From Sphingomonas sp. TREG-RG-20F-R18-01 (GTDB lineage Bacteria; Pseudomonadota; Alphaproteobacteria; Sphingomonadales; Sphingomonadaceae), in the NCBI RefSeq assembly GCF_022662475.1, contig NZ_JAKNQQ010000001.1:682001-746000 (forward strand): a stretch of 64,000 nt of DNA. The letters are read 5' to 3'. The notes beneath the pieces were generated by a model. That model searched no databases. It was not told the origin of the DNA and worked only from the letters and a program-made list of their open reading frames with translations. A program made the position numbers and the translations under genes. This document shows positions 1 through 10,513 of the stretch, piece after piece. Each line of letters begins with the position of its first letter. The stretch's first letter is position 1.

Positions 1-348
1 ACCCTGGGTCACGCCCTGGATATCGACGATCTGGCCGGAAACATAGTGATCTGCCGAGATGGTCGCGCCGACTTCGAGAACAGCATCCTCGGCGACGCGG
101 AATTCTGCGAGCTTCGCCTTGGGCTCGACTTCGGCCTTGCCGAAGTGGCCACGCTGCGGCTTGGCGACATTCTTCGCCTTCGCAACGCCGGCACCAAGCT
201 GAACAGCAACATATCCATCACGGTCGGCCTCGCGAACGGCCACCACCTGTAGATTTTCCAGTGCCAGGACGGTTACGGGCACGTGGCGCCCATCGTCCTG
301 GAACAAGCGGGTCATCCCCAACTTTTTCGCGATCACGCCAGTGCGCAT
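1..348 (-). CDS. rplC: 50S ribosomal protein L3, N-terminal part (runs off window)
   Basis: The minus strand from 348 down to the window edge encodes 116 residues beginning [16 protein letters not shown], the typical L3 start, and continuing with a VTVLALE strand. L3 is an early 50S assembly protein whose loop reaches the peptidyl transferase centre. The ATG at 348 has GGAG about 8 bases upstream. The C-terminal part lies beyond position 1. It follows rpsJ in the usual S10-operon order, but with an unusually long 247-base spacer between the two. Confidence 0.96.
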   Translation of the reverse strand, partial: MRTGVIAKKLGMTRLFQDDGRHVPVTVLALENLQVVAVREADRDGYVAVQLGAGVAKAKNVAKPQRGHFGKAEVEPKAKLAEFRVAEDAVLEVGATISADHYVSGQIVDIQGVTQG

Positions 349-595
349 GACCAATGCTCCAATCAGTGCAGAGGCACATCCCGGACCATTCCGGAACATG
401 CGTGCTGGCCCCGACCGAAGCGTCTCGCCTCGATCGGAACCGGTTCAGCCCAAATTCTTTTATACTGCTGCCCCGACCCGGGCTGGTGCCCCCGCCGTGG
501 CGGGAAACGTGTCGGGGGACGCAGACCCAGCCGAAGCTGGCGGTATCCCTATCAGGTCCGTTTTGGCGGACCGAATCTCTTGCGAAGCGCCGCTA
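349..595 (-). promoter_or_regulatory. Hairpin-rich rpsJ-rplC spacer, possible cis-regulatory RNA
   Basis: No gene fits in these 247 bases. Read in the direction of transcription (minus), three hairpins follow the rpsJ stop. The first is a 6-bp stem GGTCCG/CGGACC (555-572). The second is a 5-bp CCAGC/GCTGG stem closed by a C(UUCG)G tetraloop (527-540). The third is a GC-rich CCCGC/GCGGG stem (491-504). An AT-rich TATAAAAG follows, then the rplC ribosome-binding site. rpsJ and rplC are usually only tens of bases apart, so a leader-type regulator or an internal promoter is possible. This is inference from structure only. Confidence 0.4.
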
Positions 596-904
596 TTAGG
601 CGAGCTTGATCTCGACGTCAACGCCTGCGGCGAGGTCGAGCTTCATGAGCGCATCGACCGTCTGCGGGGTCGGCTGAACGATGTCGAGCATGCGCTTGTA
701 GGTGCGGACCTCGAACTGCTCACGCGACTTCTTGTCGATGTGCGGGCCGCGGTTGACCGTGAACTTCTCGATGCGCGTCGGCAAAGGAATGGGGCCACGG
801 ATGAGAGCGCCAGTACGGCGTGCGGTGTCGGCGATGTCGCCGGTCGCCTGATCGAGCACACGGTGATCGAACGCCTTAAGACGGATGCGGATATTGCTGT
901 CCAT
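596..904 (-). CDS. rpsJ: 30S ribosomal protein S10
   Basis: 102 residues starting [15 protein letters not shown], with the family's IPLPT and KFTVNRGPH segments and the [14 protein letters not shown] end. S10 is a head protein of the 30S subunit and, as NusE, a partner of NusB in antitermination. The start at 904 gives the usual length; an upstream GTG at 916 would only add MVGT. It opens the S10 operon and is separated from tuf by a strong hairpin, so it probably has its own promoter between about 905 and 1000. Confidence 0.97.
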   Translation of the reverse strand: MDSNIRIRLKAFDHRVLDQATGDIADTARRTGALIRGPIPLPTRIEKFTVNRGPHIDKKSREQFEVRTYKRMLDIVQPTPQTVDALMKLDLAAGVDVEIKLA

Positions 905-994
905 AGTCCCTACCAATGCGAAAGAGCGGGCCCGTTACCGGGCGCTAGTTAGTTCTTTTAAAAACCGGAGGCGGGCCAATACAGGGCCCTCCAT

Positions 995-1045
995 AAAAAG
1001 GCAACCGCCCGCGCCTCGATTTGAGGCACGGGCGGCAGCTTTTTT
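995..1045. terminator. Bidirectional-looking terminator between tuf and rpsJ
   Basis: A 13-bp stem (1005-1017 with 1023-1035, one mismatch) has a 5-base GATTT loop. It is followed by a T-run on the plus strand (1040-1045) and by a U-tract in the minus direction (A-run 995-999). It sits just after the tuf stop codon, so on the minus strand it would end or attenuate the str operon transcript before rpsJ. Confidence 0.8.
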
Positions 1046-1063
1046 ATAAAAGACGGTTAGGTC

Positions 1064-2257
1064 TTACTTGGCGATCGCGCTGACGATGCCCGAGCCGACC
1101 GTACGGCCACCTTCACGGATCGTGAAGCGCTGGCCAACGTCCATGGCGATCGGTGCGATCAGCTTGACGCCGAGGGCAACGTTGTCGCCGGGCATGACCA
1201 TCTCGGTGCCCTCAGGCAGCTCGACCGTGCCGGTTACGTCCGTGGTCCGGAAGTAGAACTGCGGGCGGTAGTTGGCGAAGAACGGCGTGTGACGGCCACC
1301 CTCGTCCTTCGACAGCACGTACACTTCCGACTGGAAGTCGGTGTGCGGCGTGATCGAACCCGGCTTTGCCAGAACCTGGCCACGCTCGACTTCTTCACGA
1401 CCGACGCCGCGGATCAGCGCGCCGATGTTGTCGCCCGCCTGGCCCTGGTCGAGCAGCTTGCGGAACATCTCGACGCCCGTGACGGTCGTCTTGCGGACTG
1501 CCGGGTGAATACCGACGATCTCGACTTCCTCGCCAACCTTGACGATGCCGGTCTCGACGCGGCCGGTGACAACCGTACCACGACCCGAGATCGAGAACAC
1601 GTCCTCAATCGGCATCATGAACGGCTTGTCGAGCGGGCGCTCGGGCTGCGGCAGGTACGTGTCGACAGCCTGCATCAGCTTGAGGACGGCGTCATGGCCG
1701 ATCTCGGGAGTGACGTCGTTGAGTGCTGCAACAGCCGAACCCTGGATGACCGGGATGTTGTCGCCGTCGAAATCGTACGACGAGAGCAGCTCGCGAATTT
1801 CCAGCTCGACGAGCTCGAGGATCTCGGCGTCGTCGACCAGATCGACCTTGTTCATGAACACGACCATCGTCGGCACGCCGACCTGGCGTGCGAGCAGGAT
1901 GTGCTCGCGGGTCTGCGGCATCGGGCCGTCGGTTGCCGAGACGACGAGGATCGCGCCGTCCATCTGTGCCGCGCCGGTGATCATGTTCTTCACATAATCG
2001 GCGTGGCCCGGGCAATCGACGTGCGCGTAGTGACGTGCTTCGGTCTCATATTCGACGTGTGCGGTCGAGATCGTGATGCCGCGCTCGCGCTCCTCGGGAG
2101 CCTTGTCGATGTTGGCATAGCTGGTGAACGTGGCGCCACCGGTCTCAGCGAGCACCTTGGTGATCGCAGCCGTGAGCGACGTCTTGCCGTGATCGACGTG
2201 GCCGATCGTGCCGATGTTAAGATGCGGCTTGTTCCGCTCAAACTTTGCCTTCGCCAT
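1064..2257 (-). CDS. tuf: Translation elongation factor Tu
   Basis: 397 residues beginning [18 protein letters not shown]-Tu carries aminoacyl-tRNA to the ribosome as the GTP form. All GTPase motifs are visible: GHVDHGKT (P-loop, about residue 19), RGITI (switch I), DCPGHADY (switch II), NKVD and GSA. The C-terminal barrels end in [11 protein letters not shown], and the length is normal for the family. It is the last gene of the str block (rpsL-rpsG-small ORF-fusA-tuf) and is followed by a strong terminator. Only one tuf copy lies in this window. Confidence 0.99.
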   Translation of the reverse strand: MAKAKFERNKPHLNIGTIGHVDHGKTSLTAAITKVLAETGGATFTSYANIDKAPEERERGITISTAHVEYETEARHYAHVDCPGHADYVKNMITGAAQMDGAILVVSATDGPMPQTREHILLARQVGVPTMVVFMNKVDLVDDAEILELVELEIRELLSSYDFDGDNIPVIQGSAVAALNDVTPEIGHDAVLKLMQAVDTYLPQPERPLDKPFMMPIEDVFSISGRGTVVTGRVETGIVKVGEEVEIVGIHPAVRKTTVTGVEMFRKLLDQGQAGDNIGALIRGVGREEVERGQVLAKPGSITPHTDFQSEVYVLSKDEGGRHTPFFANYRPQFYFRTTDVTGTVELPEGTEMVMPGDNVALGVKLIAPIAMDVGQRFTIREGGRTVGSGIVSAIAK

Positions 2258-2344
2258 GATTTCCTACCTTATTGATCGTTTTCGGTTCGCCCGGAGCGCC
2301 ACGCGAAGCGCGCCCCATAGCGAGAGTTTTTCGGTAGCGCCAGC

Positions 2345-2369
2345 CCTGACGCCCATCTCGGGCGTCAGG
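2345..2369 (-). promoter_or_regulatory. Stem-loop between fusA and tuf
   Basis: A perfect 10-bp inverted repeat (2345-2354 with 2360-2369, CCTGACGCCC arms, 5-base loop) lies 9 bases after the fusA stop. No U-tract follows on the minus strand, so it looks less like a terminator than an RNA-processing or mRNA-stability element that separates the tuf message from fusA. Confidence 0.45.
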
Positions 2370-2378
2370 TTTGGTGCC

Positions 2379-4475
<2,097 letters not shown>

Positions 4476-4519
4476 GATACTTCCTTACGAGTTAGAATAC
4501 GGACTGAGCGCGCGAGCGA

Positions 4520-4747
4520 TCAGGGGAAGAAGAGCTTGGCCATGACCGCCCCCGCCCCCAGCAGGGCAGCAGTAGCGGTCATCGCCTGAAAAATCATGGA
4601 ACGCGGCATCAGCTCGCGTTCGCTGTCAAACTTCAAGCGCTCCGCGGCCAGCTTACCGGCTTCGGCCATGAGCTTGCGCGTTTCCGCTTCCAGACGGGCC
4701 GACTGCCGGTTGAGATCTTCGATCGACGGTTCCTCTACGGTCGCCAT
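4520..4747 (-). CDS. Small coiled-coil/membrane protein inside the str operon
   Basis: 75 residues from an ATG at 4747, preceded by GGAGG at 7-base spacing; an upstream TTG at 4753 is less likely. Residues 1-50 are charged and heptad-like (SARLEAETRKLMAEAGKLAAE), predicting a coiled coil. The C-terminus is one hydrophobic segment (AMTATAALLGAGAVMAKLF), predicting a single membrane anchor with the coil in the cytoplasm. I do not recognise the family. It sits between rpsG and fusA in the same orientation with short gaps, so it is probably co-transcribed with the translation genes. Confidence 0.75.
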   Translation of the reverse strand: MATVEEPSIEDLNRQSARLEAETRKLMAEAGKLAAERLKFDSERELMPRSMIFQAMTATAALLGAGAVMAKLFFP

Positions 4748-4786
4748 TCTCAAACCTCCACCGGCCTCCGACCAGTATATAAGAGC

Positions 4787-5257
4787 CTACCAGCGATAAT
4801 GCGAGAAGGCGCGGTTGGCTTCGGCCATGCGGTGCGTGTCTTCACGCTTCTTGACCGCGTTGCCGCGATTGTTCGCCGCGTCCATCAGCTCACCCGACAG
4901 GCGGGCCGACATGGTGTTCTCGCTGCGCGCACGCGCGGCAGTGATCAGCCAGCGGATCGCCAGGGCCTGGGCGCGCTCGGGGCGAACCTCGACCGGGACC
5001 TGATAGGTCGCACCACCGACGCGGCGGCTGCGGACTTCGATGCCGGGCTTCACGTTGGTCAGCGCGTCATGAAAGACCGCGATCGGGTCCTTCTTGGCAC
5101 GCGTCTCGACGGTTGCGAGCGCACCATAGACGATCAGCTCCGCGACCGACTTCTTGCCGTCGAGCATCACGCTGTTCATGAACTTGGAGAGAACCTCGTC
5201 CCCATACTGGGGATCCGGAAGAATGACCCGCTTTTCGGGCCGACGACGACGTGCCAT
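4787..5257 (-). CDS. rpsG: 30S ribosomal protein S7
   Basis: 156 residues starting [16 protein letters not shown], with the S7 signatures [24 protein letters not shown] and the C-terminal [21 protein letters not shown]7 nucleates assembly of the 30S head by binding 16S rRNA and lines the E site. Length is normal. It lies between rpsL and the small membrane-protein gene in the str operon. Confidence 0.98.
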   Translation of the reverse strand: MARRRRPEKRVILPDPQYGDEVLSKFMNSVMLDGKKSVAELIVYGALATVETRAKKDPIAVFHDALTNVKPGIEVRSRRVGGATYQVPVEVRPERAQALAIRWLITAARARSENTMSARLSGELMDAANNRGNAVKKREDTHRMAEANRAFSHYRW

Positions 5258-5314
5258 ATCAAAAACCTTTTCTAACTTCAGCCATAAGATGGTCGGCTAT
5301 GAGAGCCGACCGGC

Positions 5315-5686
5315 TTACTTCGGACGCTTGGCGCCGTACTTCGAACGCGACTGGCGACGATCCTTGACACCCTGTGTATCGAGGACACCGCGCAGGACAT
5401 GGTAGCGCACGCCGGGAAGATCGCGAACGCGACCGCCGCGGATCAGCACGACCGAGTGCTCCTGCAGGTTGTGGCCCTCACCCGGGATGTAGCTGATGAC
5501 TTCGCGCTGGTTGGTCAGGCGAACCTTGGCCACCTTGCGCAGAGCCGAGTTCGGCTTCTTCGGGGTCGTCGTGTAGACGCGGGTGCAAACGCCACGCTTC
5601 TGCGGATTTGCTTCCATCGCAGGGACCTTGGACTTGGCCTTCTGCGGATCGCGGCCCTTGCGGACCAGCTGGTTGATTGTCGGCAT
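5315..5686 (-). CDS. rpsL: 30S ribosomal protein S12, with Arg at position 88
   Basis: 123 residues starting [15 protein letters not shown] and ending [12 protein letters not shown]12 sits at the decoding centre. The [13 protein letters not shown] segment keeps the Lys at 43 (Lys42 in E. coli numbering). In [13 protein letters not shown], residue 88 is Arg (CGC, bases 5423-5425) where E. coli has Lys (Lys87/88). That substitution is a classic streptomycin-resistance change, so the native ribosome is predicted to be streptomycin-resistant. It is the first gene of the str operon. Confidence 0.98.
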   Translation of the reverse strand: MPTINQLVRKGRDPQKAKSKVPAMEANPQKRGVCTRVYTTTPKKPNSALRKVAKVRLTNQREVISYIPGEGHNLQEHSVVLIRGGRVRDLPGVRYHVLRGVLDTQGVKDRRQSRSKYGAKRPK

Positions 5687-6163
5687 TGAATCTCTTCACC
5701 TTGGATCGATGGTTACTTTGCTGGAGCCATCACGCCCCCCGAGAACAAATTTCGGGAATACAAAAAGGACCGTCAGGGACATATGCCCCCCGGGTCCTGG
5801 AATGCATCCAGCAATGTTCAAGCACTGTCCCGCAGGAAAACCTTCGGTCGAGCGGAGGTGCGCATACAGCGAGACGCGGATCGGGTCAACCGAGTCGCTT
5901 GACGCCCCCGCCGCCGCTAGCGCGCCTCCCGGGAGCTACTGGCCGACCTGCATGGGTCATCTTGCCTGTCCCTTTGCCGAACCCATGTCGCCCGATGTCG
6001 CGTGGACGGCGTACCCTTTGCGTGGCCATGCCAACAATCGAAACTTCGCCCCGCAGGCATCACAATACTCCATCTGGTCTATGATGGAATGACGGCCCCG
6101 TTCGCAGCGATTCAGTCAGCCGCGCGTTGAGCGATCGATGCGATGGTACCAGGGATGTTACAG
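5687..6163. other. Divergent upstream region of rpsL and the 6164 gene
   Basis: About 480 bases without a convincing gene. It must hold the str operon promoter (minus strand) and the promoter for the plus-strand gene at 6164. I cannot place -35/-10 boxes with confidence. The only clear structure is the hairpin with U-tract at 5762-5798. Confidence 0.5.
5762..5798 (-). terminator. Terminator-like hairpin in the rpsL leader
   Basis: AGGACC (5766-5771) pairs with GGTCCT (5793-5798), with an inner GGG/CCC pairing. On the minus strand the hairpin is followed by a run of five U (5762-5766). It lies about 76 bases upstream of the rpsL ATG and so would be in the leader of the str mRNA, where it could act as an attenuator or end an upstream transcript. 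The inner part of the stem is imperfect. Confidence 0.4.
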
Positions 6164-6481
6164 ATGGCGACGACCGGCAAATCGAACGAAGCGAGCAATC
6201 CCTGGCCTGCGATCGGGATGGAAGCCTGGGCGCTGAGCATGGAAGCCTCGGCCGTGATCGGACTGCGCGTCTTCCAGCGCATGATGGCGGGCCCCGGCGG
6301 CAACGCCGAAAGCGACGCCGAGGCGCATCGGATGATCGACGAGAAAATGGCGGCGGCCTGGCAGTTGCAGGTGGCGATGATGACCGGCGGCCTCGGCACG
6401 ACCCCCGCCGTCGCCACCAAGAAGATCATTCGCCATTATTCCGGCAAGGTGCGCGCAAACCGGAAGCGGCTGGGTGGCTGA
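6164..6481 (+). CDS. Small conserved-looking helical protein, unknown function
   Basis: 105 residues, MATTGKSNEASNPWPAIGM..., with no membrane segment or signal peptide. The sequence is rich in Ala, Met and Gln and largely helical (AWALSMEASAVIGLRVFQRM). It ends in a basic tail (SGKVRANRKRLGG). The ATG at 6164 has AGGGA 8 bases upstream; the in-frame ATG at 6143 lacks a ribosome-binding site. The helical, amphipathic look recalls phasins, but there is no diagnostic motif and I assign no function. glpD follows in the same direction. Confidence 0.7.
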   Translation: MATTGKSNEASNPWPAIGMEAWALSMEASAVIGLRVFQRMMAGPGGNAESDAEAHRMIDEKMAAAWQLQVAMMTGGLGTTPAVATKKIIRHYSGKVRANRKRLGG

Positions 6482-6560
6482 CGGCGGCTCGATGCCATAG
6501 GCACGGTCGCTGGAACAAACGACGGTCGCATCCCCTCCCATCGTGCGGTACAGGGCAGCG

Positions 6561-8015
6561 GTGACATACGATCTTCTCATCGTCGGCGGCGGTATCAACG
6601 GCTGCGCGATCGCGCGCGAGGCGAGCCTGCTCGGCCTCAAGGTCCTTCTGGTGGAACGCGACGATCTCGCCGCGCATACCTCTTCGGCCTCGACCAAGCT
6701 GATCCATGGCGGATTGCGCTATCTGGAATATTACGAGTTCAAGCTGGTCGCCGAAGCGCTGCGCGAGCGCGAACGGCTGGTGAAGGCGGCGCCCCACATC
6801 ATTCATCCGCTGCGCTTCGTGCTCCCGCATGAAAATCCCGTACGACCGTGGTGGATGGTGCGCCTCGGGCTGTACCTCTACGACTTTCTCGGCGGCAAGA
6901 TGACGCTGGCGCGGTCGCGTGGGCTGCGCAAGACCGATACCGCCTTCACCGCACCTTTGAAGGGCGGGTCGAAGGGGTTCGTCTATTCCGATGCCTTCGT
7001 CGATGATTCGCGACTGACCGTGCTCAACGCGATGGATGCCGCTGCCAACGGTGCCGACGTCCGGGTCGGGGTCGCGCTCGACTCGGCGCGGCGCGAGGGG
7101 GATTTGTGGCAGGCTCATCTCTCCGATGGCAGCAGCGTCACCGCGCGCGGAATGGTCAATGCGGCAGGGCCGTGGGTCGCCCAGCTGCTTGGACGGCTCG
7201 GGGTCAATGCGGCTTCGGGCGTGCGACTGGTCAAGGGCAGCCACATCGTGGTGCCACGGCTGTACGACGGGGACCACGCCTACATTCTGCAGCAACCGGA
7301 CCGGCGAATCGTCTTCGCGATCCCCTATCAGGACGGCTCTACCGAAATCGGCACCACCGACGTTCCGGTCGACAAGCCCGAGGACGCGGTCATCGACCAG
7401 GATGAGATCAGCTATCTGTGCGAGGCGGTAAATCGCCATTTCATCAAGCAGGTTACTCCGGCCGACGTGACCTCGACCTGGTCTGGCGTTCGCCCGCTCT
7501 ACGACGACGGCGCAAGCGAGGCCAAGGCGGTTACGCGCGATTACGTGCTCGAGCTCGACACCAATGGCCCGACGCTGCTGTCGATCTTCGGCGGCAAGAT
7601 CACCACCGCGCGGCATCTGGCGGAAGAGGCGATGGCGAAGCTTGCCGGGCCGATGGGGTTCGCCGCGCATCCGGTGACGCGGGCGCGCGTCTTCCCGGGC
7701 GGCGCCATCACTGAATTCCGCGCTTTCCTCGATCAGGTCCGCGCAACCTGGCCGTTCCTCGGGGAAGCGCGATCCGAGCGCATGGCGCATGCGTATGGCG
7801 CGATGCTTGCGGAAATGCTGGCCGGGGTGACGCGCGCCGCGGAGCTCGGGGCGGAACTCGGCGGCGGGCTGACAGAGATCGAGGCACGCTGGCTGCGGAC
7901 GCGCGAATGGGCGCGCAGTGCGGACGACGTACTGTTAAGGCGCTCGAAGATCGGGCTGCATTTGAGTGACGCGGAGCGGACGGCGTTCGTCGCGGCGTGG
8001 GATGCGCTGGCGTAG
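6561..8015 (+). CDS. glpD: FAD-dependent glycerol-3-phosphate dehydrogenase
   Basis: About 484 residues. The N-terminus has the FAD-binding Rossmann motif LLIVGGGINGCAIAREA and a second signature TKLIHGGLRYLEYYEF, typical of GlpD. The enzyme oxidises sn-glycerol 3-phosphate to dihydroxyacetone phosphate and passes electrons to quinone at the inner membrane. The DAO fold is followed by a C-terminal helical domain. I prefer the GTG at 6561 (AGGG 5 bases upstream) over the GTG at 6543, which has no ribosome-binding site. No glpK or glpF is adjacent. Confidence 0.93.
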   Translation: MTYDLLIVGGGINGCAIAREASLLGLKVLLVERDDLAAHTSSASTKLIHGGLRYLEYYEFKLVAEALRERERLVKAAPHIIHPLRFVLPHENPVRPWWMVRLGLYLYDFLGGKMTLARSRGLRKTDTAFTAPLKGGSKGFVYSDAFVDDSRLTVLNAMDAAANGADVRVGVALDSARREGDLWQAHLSDGSSVTARGMVNAAGPWVAQLLGRLGVNAASGVRLVKGSHIVVPRLYDGDHAYILQQPDRRIVFAIPYQDGSTEIGTTDVPVDKPEDAVIDQDEISYLCEAVNRHFIKQVTPADVTSTWSGVRPLYDDGASEAKAVTRDYVLELDTNGPTLLSIFGGKITTARHLAEEAMAKLAGPMGFAAHPVTRARVFPGGAITEFRAFLDQVRATWPFLGEARSERMAHAYGAMLAEMLAGVTRAAELGAELGGGLTEIEARWLRTREWARSADDVLLRRSKIGLHLSDAERTAFVAAWDALA

Positions 8016-8057
8016 GGCGTCTTTCGAACGGGAGCGGCCCTCCCCCGTCCCTTTGCC

Positions 8058-8163
8058 CTTCCCCGGCGAAGGCCGGGGCCCAGTCGAGATGGCCGAAGTA
8101 ACAAAGCGCAGCCGCTCGCATTCTCCGGTTTCACTCCTGGGCCCCGGCCTTCGCCGGGGAAGC
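8058..8163. repeat. REPIN-like inverted pair, family A
   Basis: Two palindromic units with core CCCCGGCGAAGGCCGGGG, each flanked by CCCAG, face each other (8061-8083 and 8137-8160) across a 53-base unique spacer. It lies between glpD and the transporter gene. The same core recurs at many places in the window. Paired in this way, the element would fold into one long hairpin in single-stranded form. Confidence 0.9.
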
Positions 8164-8247
8164 GCCTTAGGTCAGCATAACCAGTATAACCTGCGTTTAG
8201 GCGTCCCCTACTGGCGCTCCTCTAAGTGACCCCATAAGGCTGGCGTG

Positions 8248-9150
8248 ATGACGACCGCCGCGCCCGACCGCATCCTTGCCGCGATCGGTCTTCGGCTCCT
8301 GTCCGTCGTCCTGTTCGCGATGATGAACGTCGTGATCAAACTGTCCGAACAGCATCGCGCGGCGCTCGGCGAGATCCTGTTCTTCCGCCAAGTGGGCGCG
8401 TCCCTTCTGATCAGCAGTATCGTGCTCTCCGGCCCCGGCTGGCGGTCGGTCGGGACGAAAAGGATCGGTACGCATATCTCGCGTGCAATTCTCGGGCTGA
8501 CCGCGATGGCCTTCTCCTTCACCACGATCGTCACGCTGCCGCTTGCCGAAGCGACGACGCTCGGCTTCACCGTCCCGATCTTCGCGACGATCCTCGCCGC
8601 GCTGGCGTTGCGCGAAACGACCGGCTGGCACCGCTGGGGCGCGGTCATTGCCGGGTTCGCGGGCGTGCTGATCGTCGCGCAGCCGGGAAGCGCGCATTTC
8701 CCGCTGTGGGGCGCGGCGACCGGGTTGCTGGGCGCGTTCGGGACCGCGGCCGTCTCGATCCTGCTCCGGCAGATCACGCGGACAGAAACCGCGTTGACGA
8801 CGGTATTCTGGTTCTCGACCCTGTCGCTGGTGCCACTATCGGTCGTCTATACGTTCGTAGCCCGCCCGCATCCGGTCGAGGTGTGGTTGCTGCTCGCTGT
8901 CGTCGGGCTGATCGGCGGCTTGGCGCAGCTGGCGATGACCTCGGCGCTCGGGCTCGGCCCGGTGTCGGTGGTGGTGCCGATGGACTATTCGTCGCTGCTA
9001 TGGGCCACGGTGTTCGGCTGGCTGGTGTTCGGCACGCTCCCGAACGCGGCCTTGTGGATCGGCGCTCCCGTGATCGTCGCCAGTGGCCTCTACATTCTGT
9101 GGCGGGAGCGGGTGCGGCATGTCATCCGGACGCTCGAAGAGGTGCAGTAG
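8248..9150 (+). CDS. DMT-superfamily transporter, EamA domains
   Basis: About 300 residues made almost entirely of hydrophobic segments, with roughly ten transmembrane helices in two EamA repeats. The family's FxR motif appears early (EILFFRQVGASLL), and ALALRETTGWHRWGAVIAGF is the typical end of the first repeat. The second repeat ends in YILWRERVR. The substrate cannot be read from sequence; relatives export amino acids or nucleotide-sugar-like metabolites. I chose the ATG at 8248 with AAGG upstream; a GTG lies one codon earlier. Confidence 0.88.
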   Translation: MTTAAPDRILAAIGLRLLSVVLFAMMNVVIKLSEQHRAALGEILFFRQVGASLLISSIVLSGPGWRSVGTKRIGTHISRAILGLTAMAFSFTTIVTLPLAEATTLGFTVPIFATILAALALRETTGWHRWGAVIAGFAGVLIVAQPGSAHFPLWGAATGLLGAFGTAAVSILLRQITRTETALTTVFWFSTLSLVPLSVVYTFVARPHPVEVWLLLAVVGLIGGLAQLAMTSALGLGPVSVVVPMDYSSLLWATVFGWLVFGTLPNAALWIGAPVIVASGLYILWRERVRHVIRTLEEVQ

Positions 9151-9365
9151 CGGCGGTCGTGAATTACGCACCGACAGCCCGCCGGTCCCCGCCTGTTCGT
9201 TTCCAGCGTCGTCGAGAAACCTGCGCTGTGCCGGGTTTTCTGACTAGGCTTAAAACGAAGCGTTGGGATGCCGTTCAACCGCGACATCGGATACCGGAGC
9301 GATCCGCCGTAGCACGGTCGAGTCGACTATCGCCGGCACGGCACCCGCCGCACGGCCAACCCCTA

Positions 9366-9998
9366 TCAGCCTGAGCGGAACACCAGCATCAGGTTGTTCG
9401 CCGGCATCTCGATGAGCCGGTCGCGGACGAACCCGTGCCCCGCCGCGACCTGTTCGATCGATTCGACCTGTCGCAGCCCCCAGCGCGGATCGCGTACGCG
9501 CAGCGATTCGTCGAAGGTGAGGTTGCTCGGTGCGGTCGTCACGTCGCGCTGGAGGAACGGGCCGTAAAGGATCAGCGGCGCCCCCGGCGCGAGCAGCCGC
9601 ACGGCCCCCGCGAGCAGCCCGAGCGTCGCATGCCACGGGCTGATATGGACCATGTTGATGCACAGCACCGCATCCGCCCGTTCGATCGGCCATTCCGGCG
9701 CAGCGGCATCGAGGTCGAGCGGTGGCGCGACGTTGGCGATGCCCGCGCACCATGCTGCGATCGAGCGCAGCGCCGCGGGGTCGGGGTCGCTCGGCTGCCA
9801 GTCGAGCGCGGGGAATTCCTGCGCGAGATAGGCGGCATGCTCACCCGATCCGCTCGCTACTTCGAGCACGACGCCCGCCGCTGGCAGGATCTCGCGCAGC
9901 ACGTCGGCGATTGCCATACGGTTGCGGAGCGTGGCGGGGGCATGACGGCGTTCTCCCCCCTCCGCCTCTGCCGGAATCCACGGTGCCGGATCGCTCAC
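9366..9998 (-). CDS. DUF938-type SAM-dependent methyltransferase-like protein
   Basis: 210 residues from a GTG at 9998 that overlaps the stop of the upstream gene as GTGA, which supports this start. It opens MSDPAPWIPAEAEGGERR, then RHAPATLRNR and LEVASGSGEHAAYLA, the SAM-binding glycine motif of class I methyltransferases. INMVHISPW and the LYGPF segment are typical of the DUF938 family. Substrate unknown. It is the last gene of the gcv-led run and is likely translationally coupled to the membrane protein before it. Confidence 0.85.
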   Translation of the reverse strand: MSDPAPWIPAEAEGGERRHAPATLRNRMAIADVLREILPAAGVVLEVASGSGEHAAYLAQEFPALDWQPSDPDPAALRSIAAWCAGIANVAPPLDLDAAAPEWPIERADAVLCINMVHISPWHATLGLLAGAVRLLAPGAPLILYGPFLQRDVTTAPSNLTFDESLRVRDPRWGLRQVESIEQVAAGHGFVRDRLIEMPANNLMLVFRSG

Positions 9999-10501
9999 GC
10001 GCGGGCCGCCGCGAGCAACCGCGTCGCGCGCTGGTACATTTCGATGCGTTGCGTGGCGAACATCCCCAGCGTCAGCGCGCCGAGCGTATCGATCACCAGC
10101 CCGACGTCGAAATGCAGCGCCGCCCCCTCGGTCTGCGCGACCGTCTTGATCGCGATGAGCACGACGATGAGCGCAAGCGCCCACAAGGACGCGCGTTGTC
10201 GCAGCTCGTGCGTCTCGGGATCGACATGGATTTCCATCGTCTTGCCGCGCTGCCAGCCGAGCCCCGCGCCGACCAGCAGCGCAATGGCGGCCAGTCCCCA
10301 GCCAAGCGCCGTCGGCGGGCTGCGATAGAAAAGCATCCCGACGACGGCCGCGTAGATCGCCGGCACGACCCACAATTGCTCGATCTTGAGCGGCCGCAGC
10401 CTGGTCATCCGTCGTGCACGAAGGCCGAACACGACGAGGAAGATCGCGATCGGGATCGCATATTGCAAAATCCCGTGCGGTTGCGCGTCGTGTACCGGCA
10501 T
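9995..10501 (-). CDS. Multi-pass membrane protein, CcdC/DUF1453-like
   Basis: 168 residues with about four or five hydrophobic helices (YAIPIAIFLVVFGL, WVVPAIYAAVVGMLF, LGWGLAAIALLVGAGLGW, LWALALIVVLIAIKTV). The layout, with a central GWQRGKTMEIHVDPETHE loop, resembles the CcdC/DUF1453 family of predicted membrane proteins. That resemblance is from memory, and no function can be stated. It begins 13 bases after gcvPB and overlaps the methyltransferase start, so it is part of the gcv transcription unit. Confidence 0.75.
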   Translation of the reverse strand: MPVHDAQPHGILQYAIPIAIFLVVFGLRARRMTRLRPLKIEQLWVVPAIYAAVVGMLFYRSPPTALGWGLAAIALLVGAGLGWQRGKTMEIHVDPETHELRQRASLWALALIVVLIAIKTVAQTEGAALHFDVGLVIDTLGALTLGMFATQRIEMYQRATRLLAAARA

Positions 10502-10513
10502 CGTTTTCCCCCG

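Noticed and set aside
5423..5425. RpsL Arg88 as a sequencing error
   Set aside because: The codon CGC differs from both Lys codons at more than one base, so a single-base error does not explain it.
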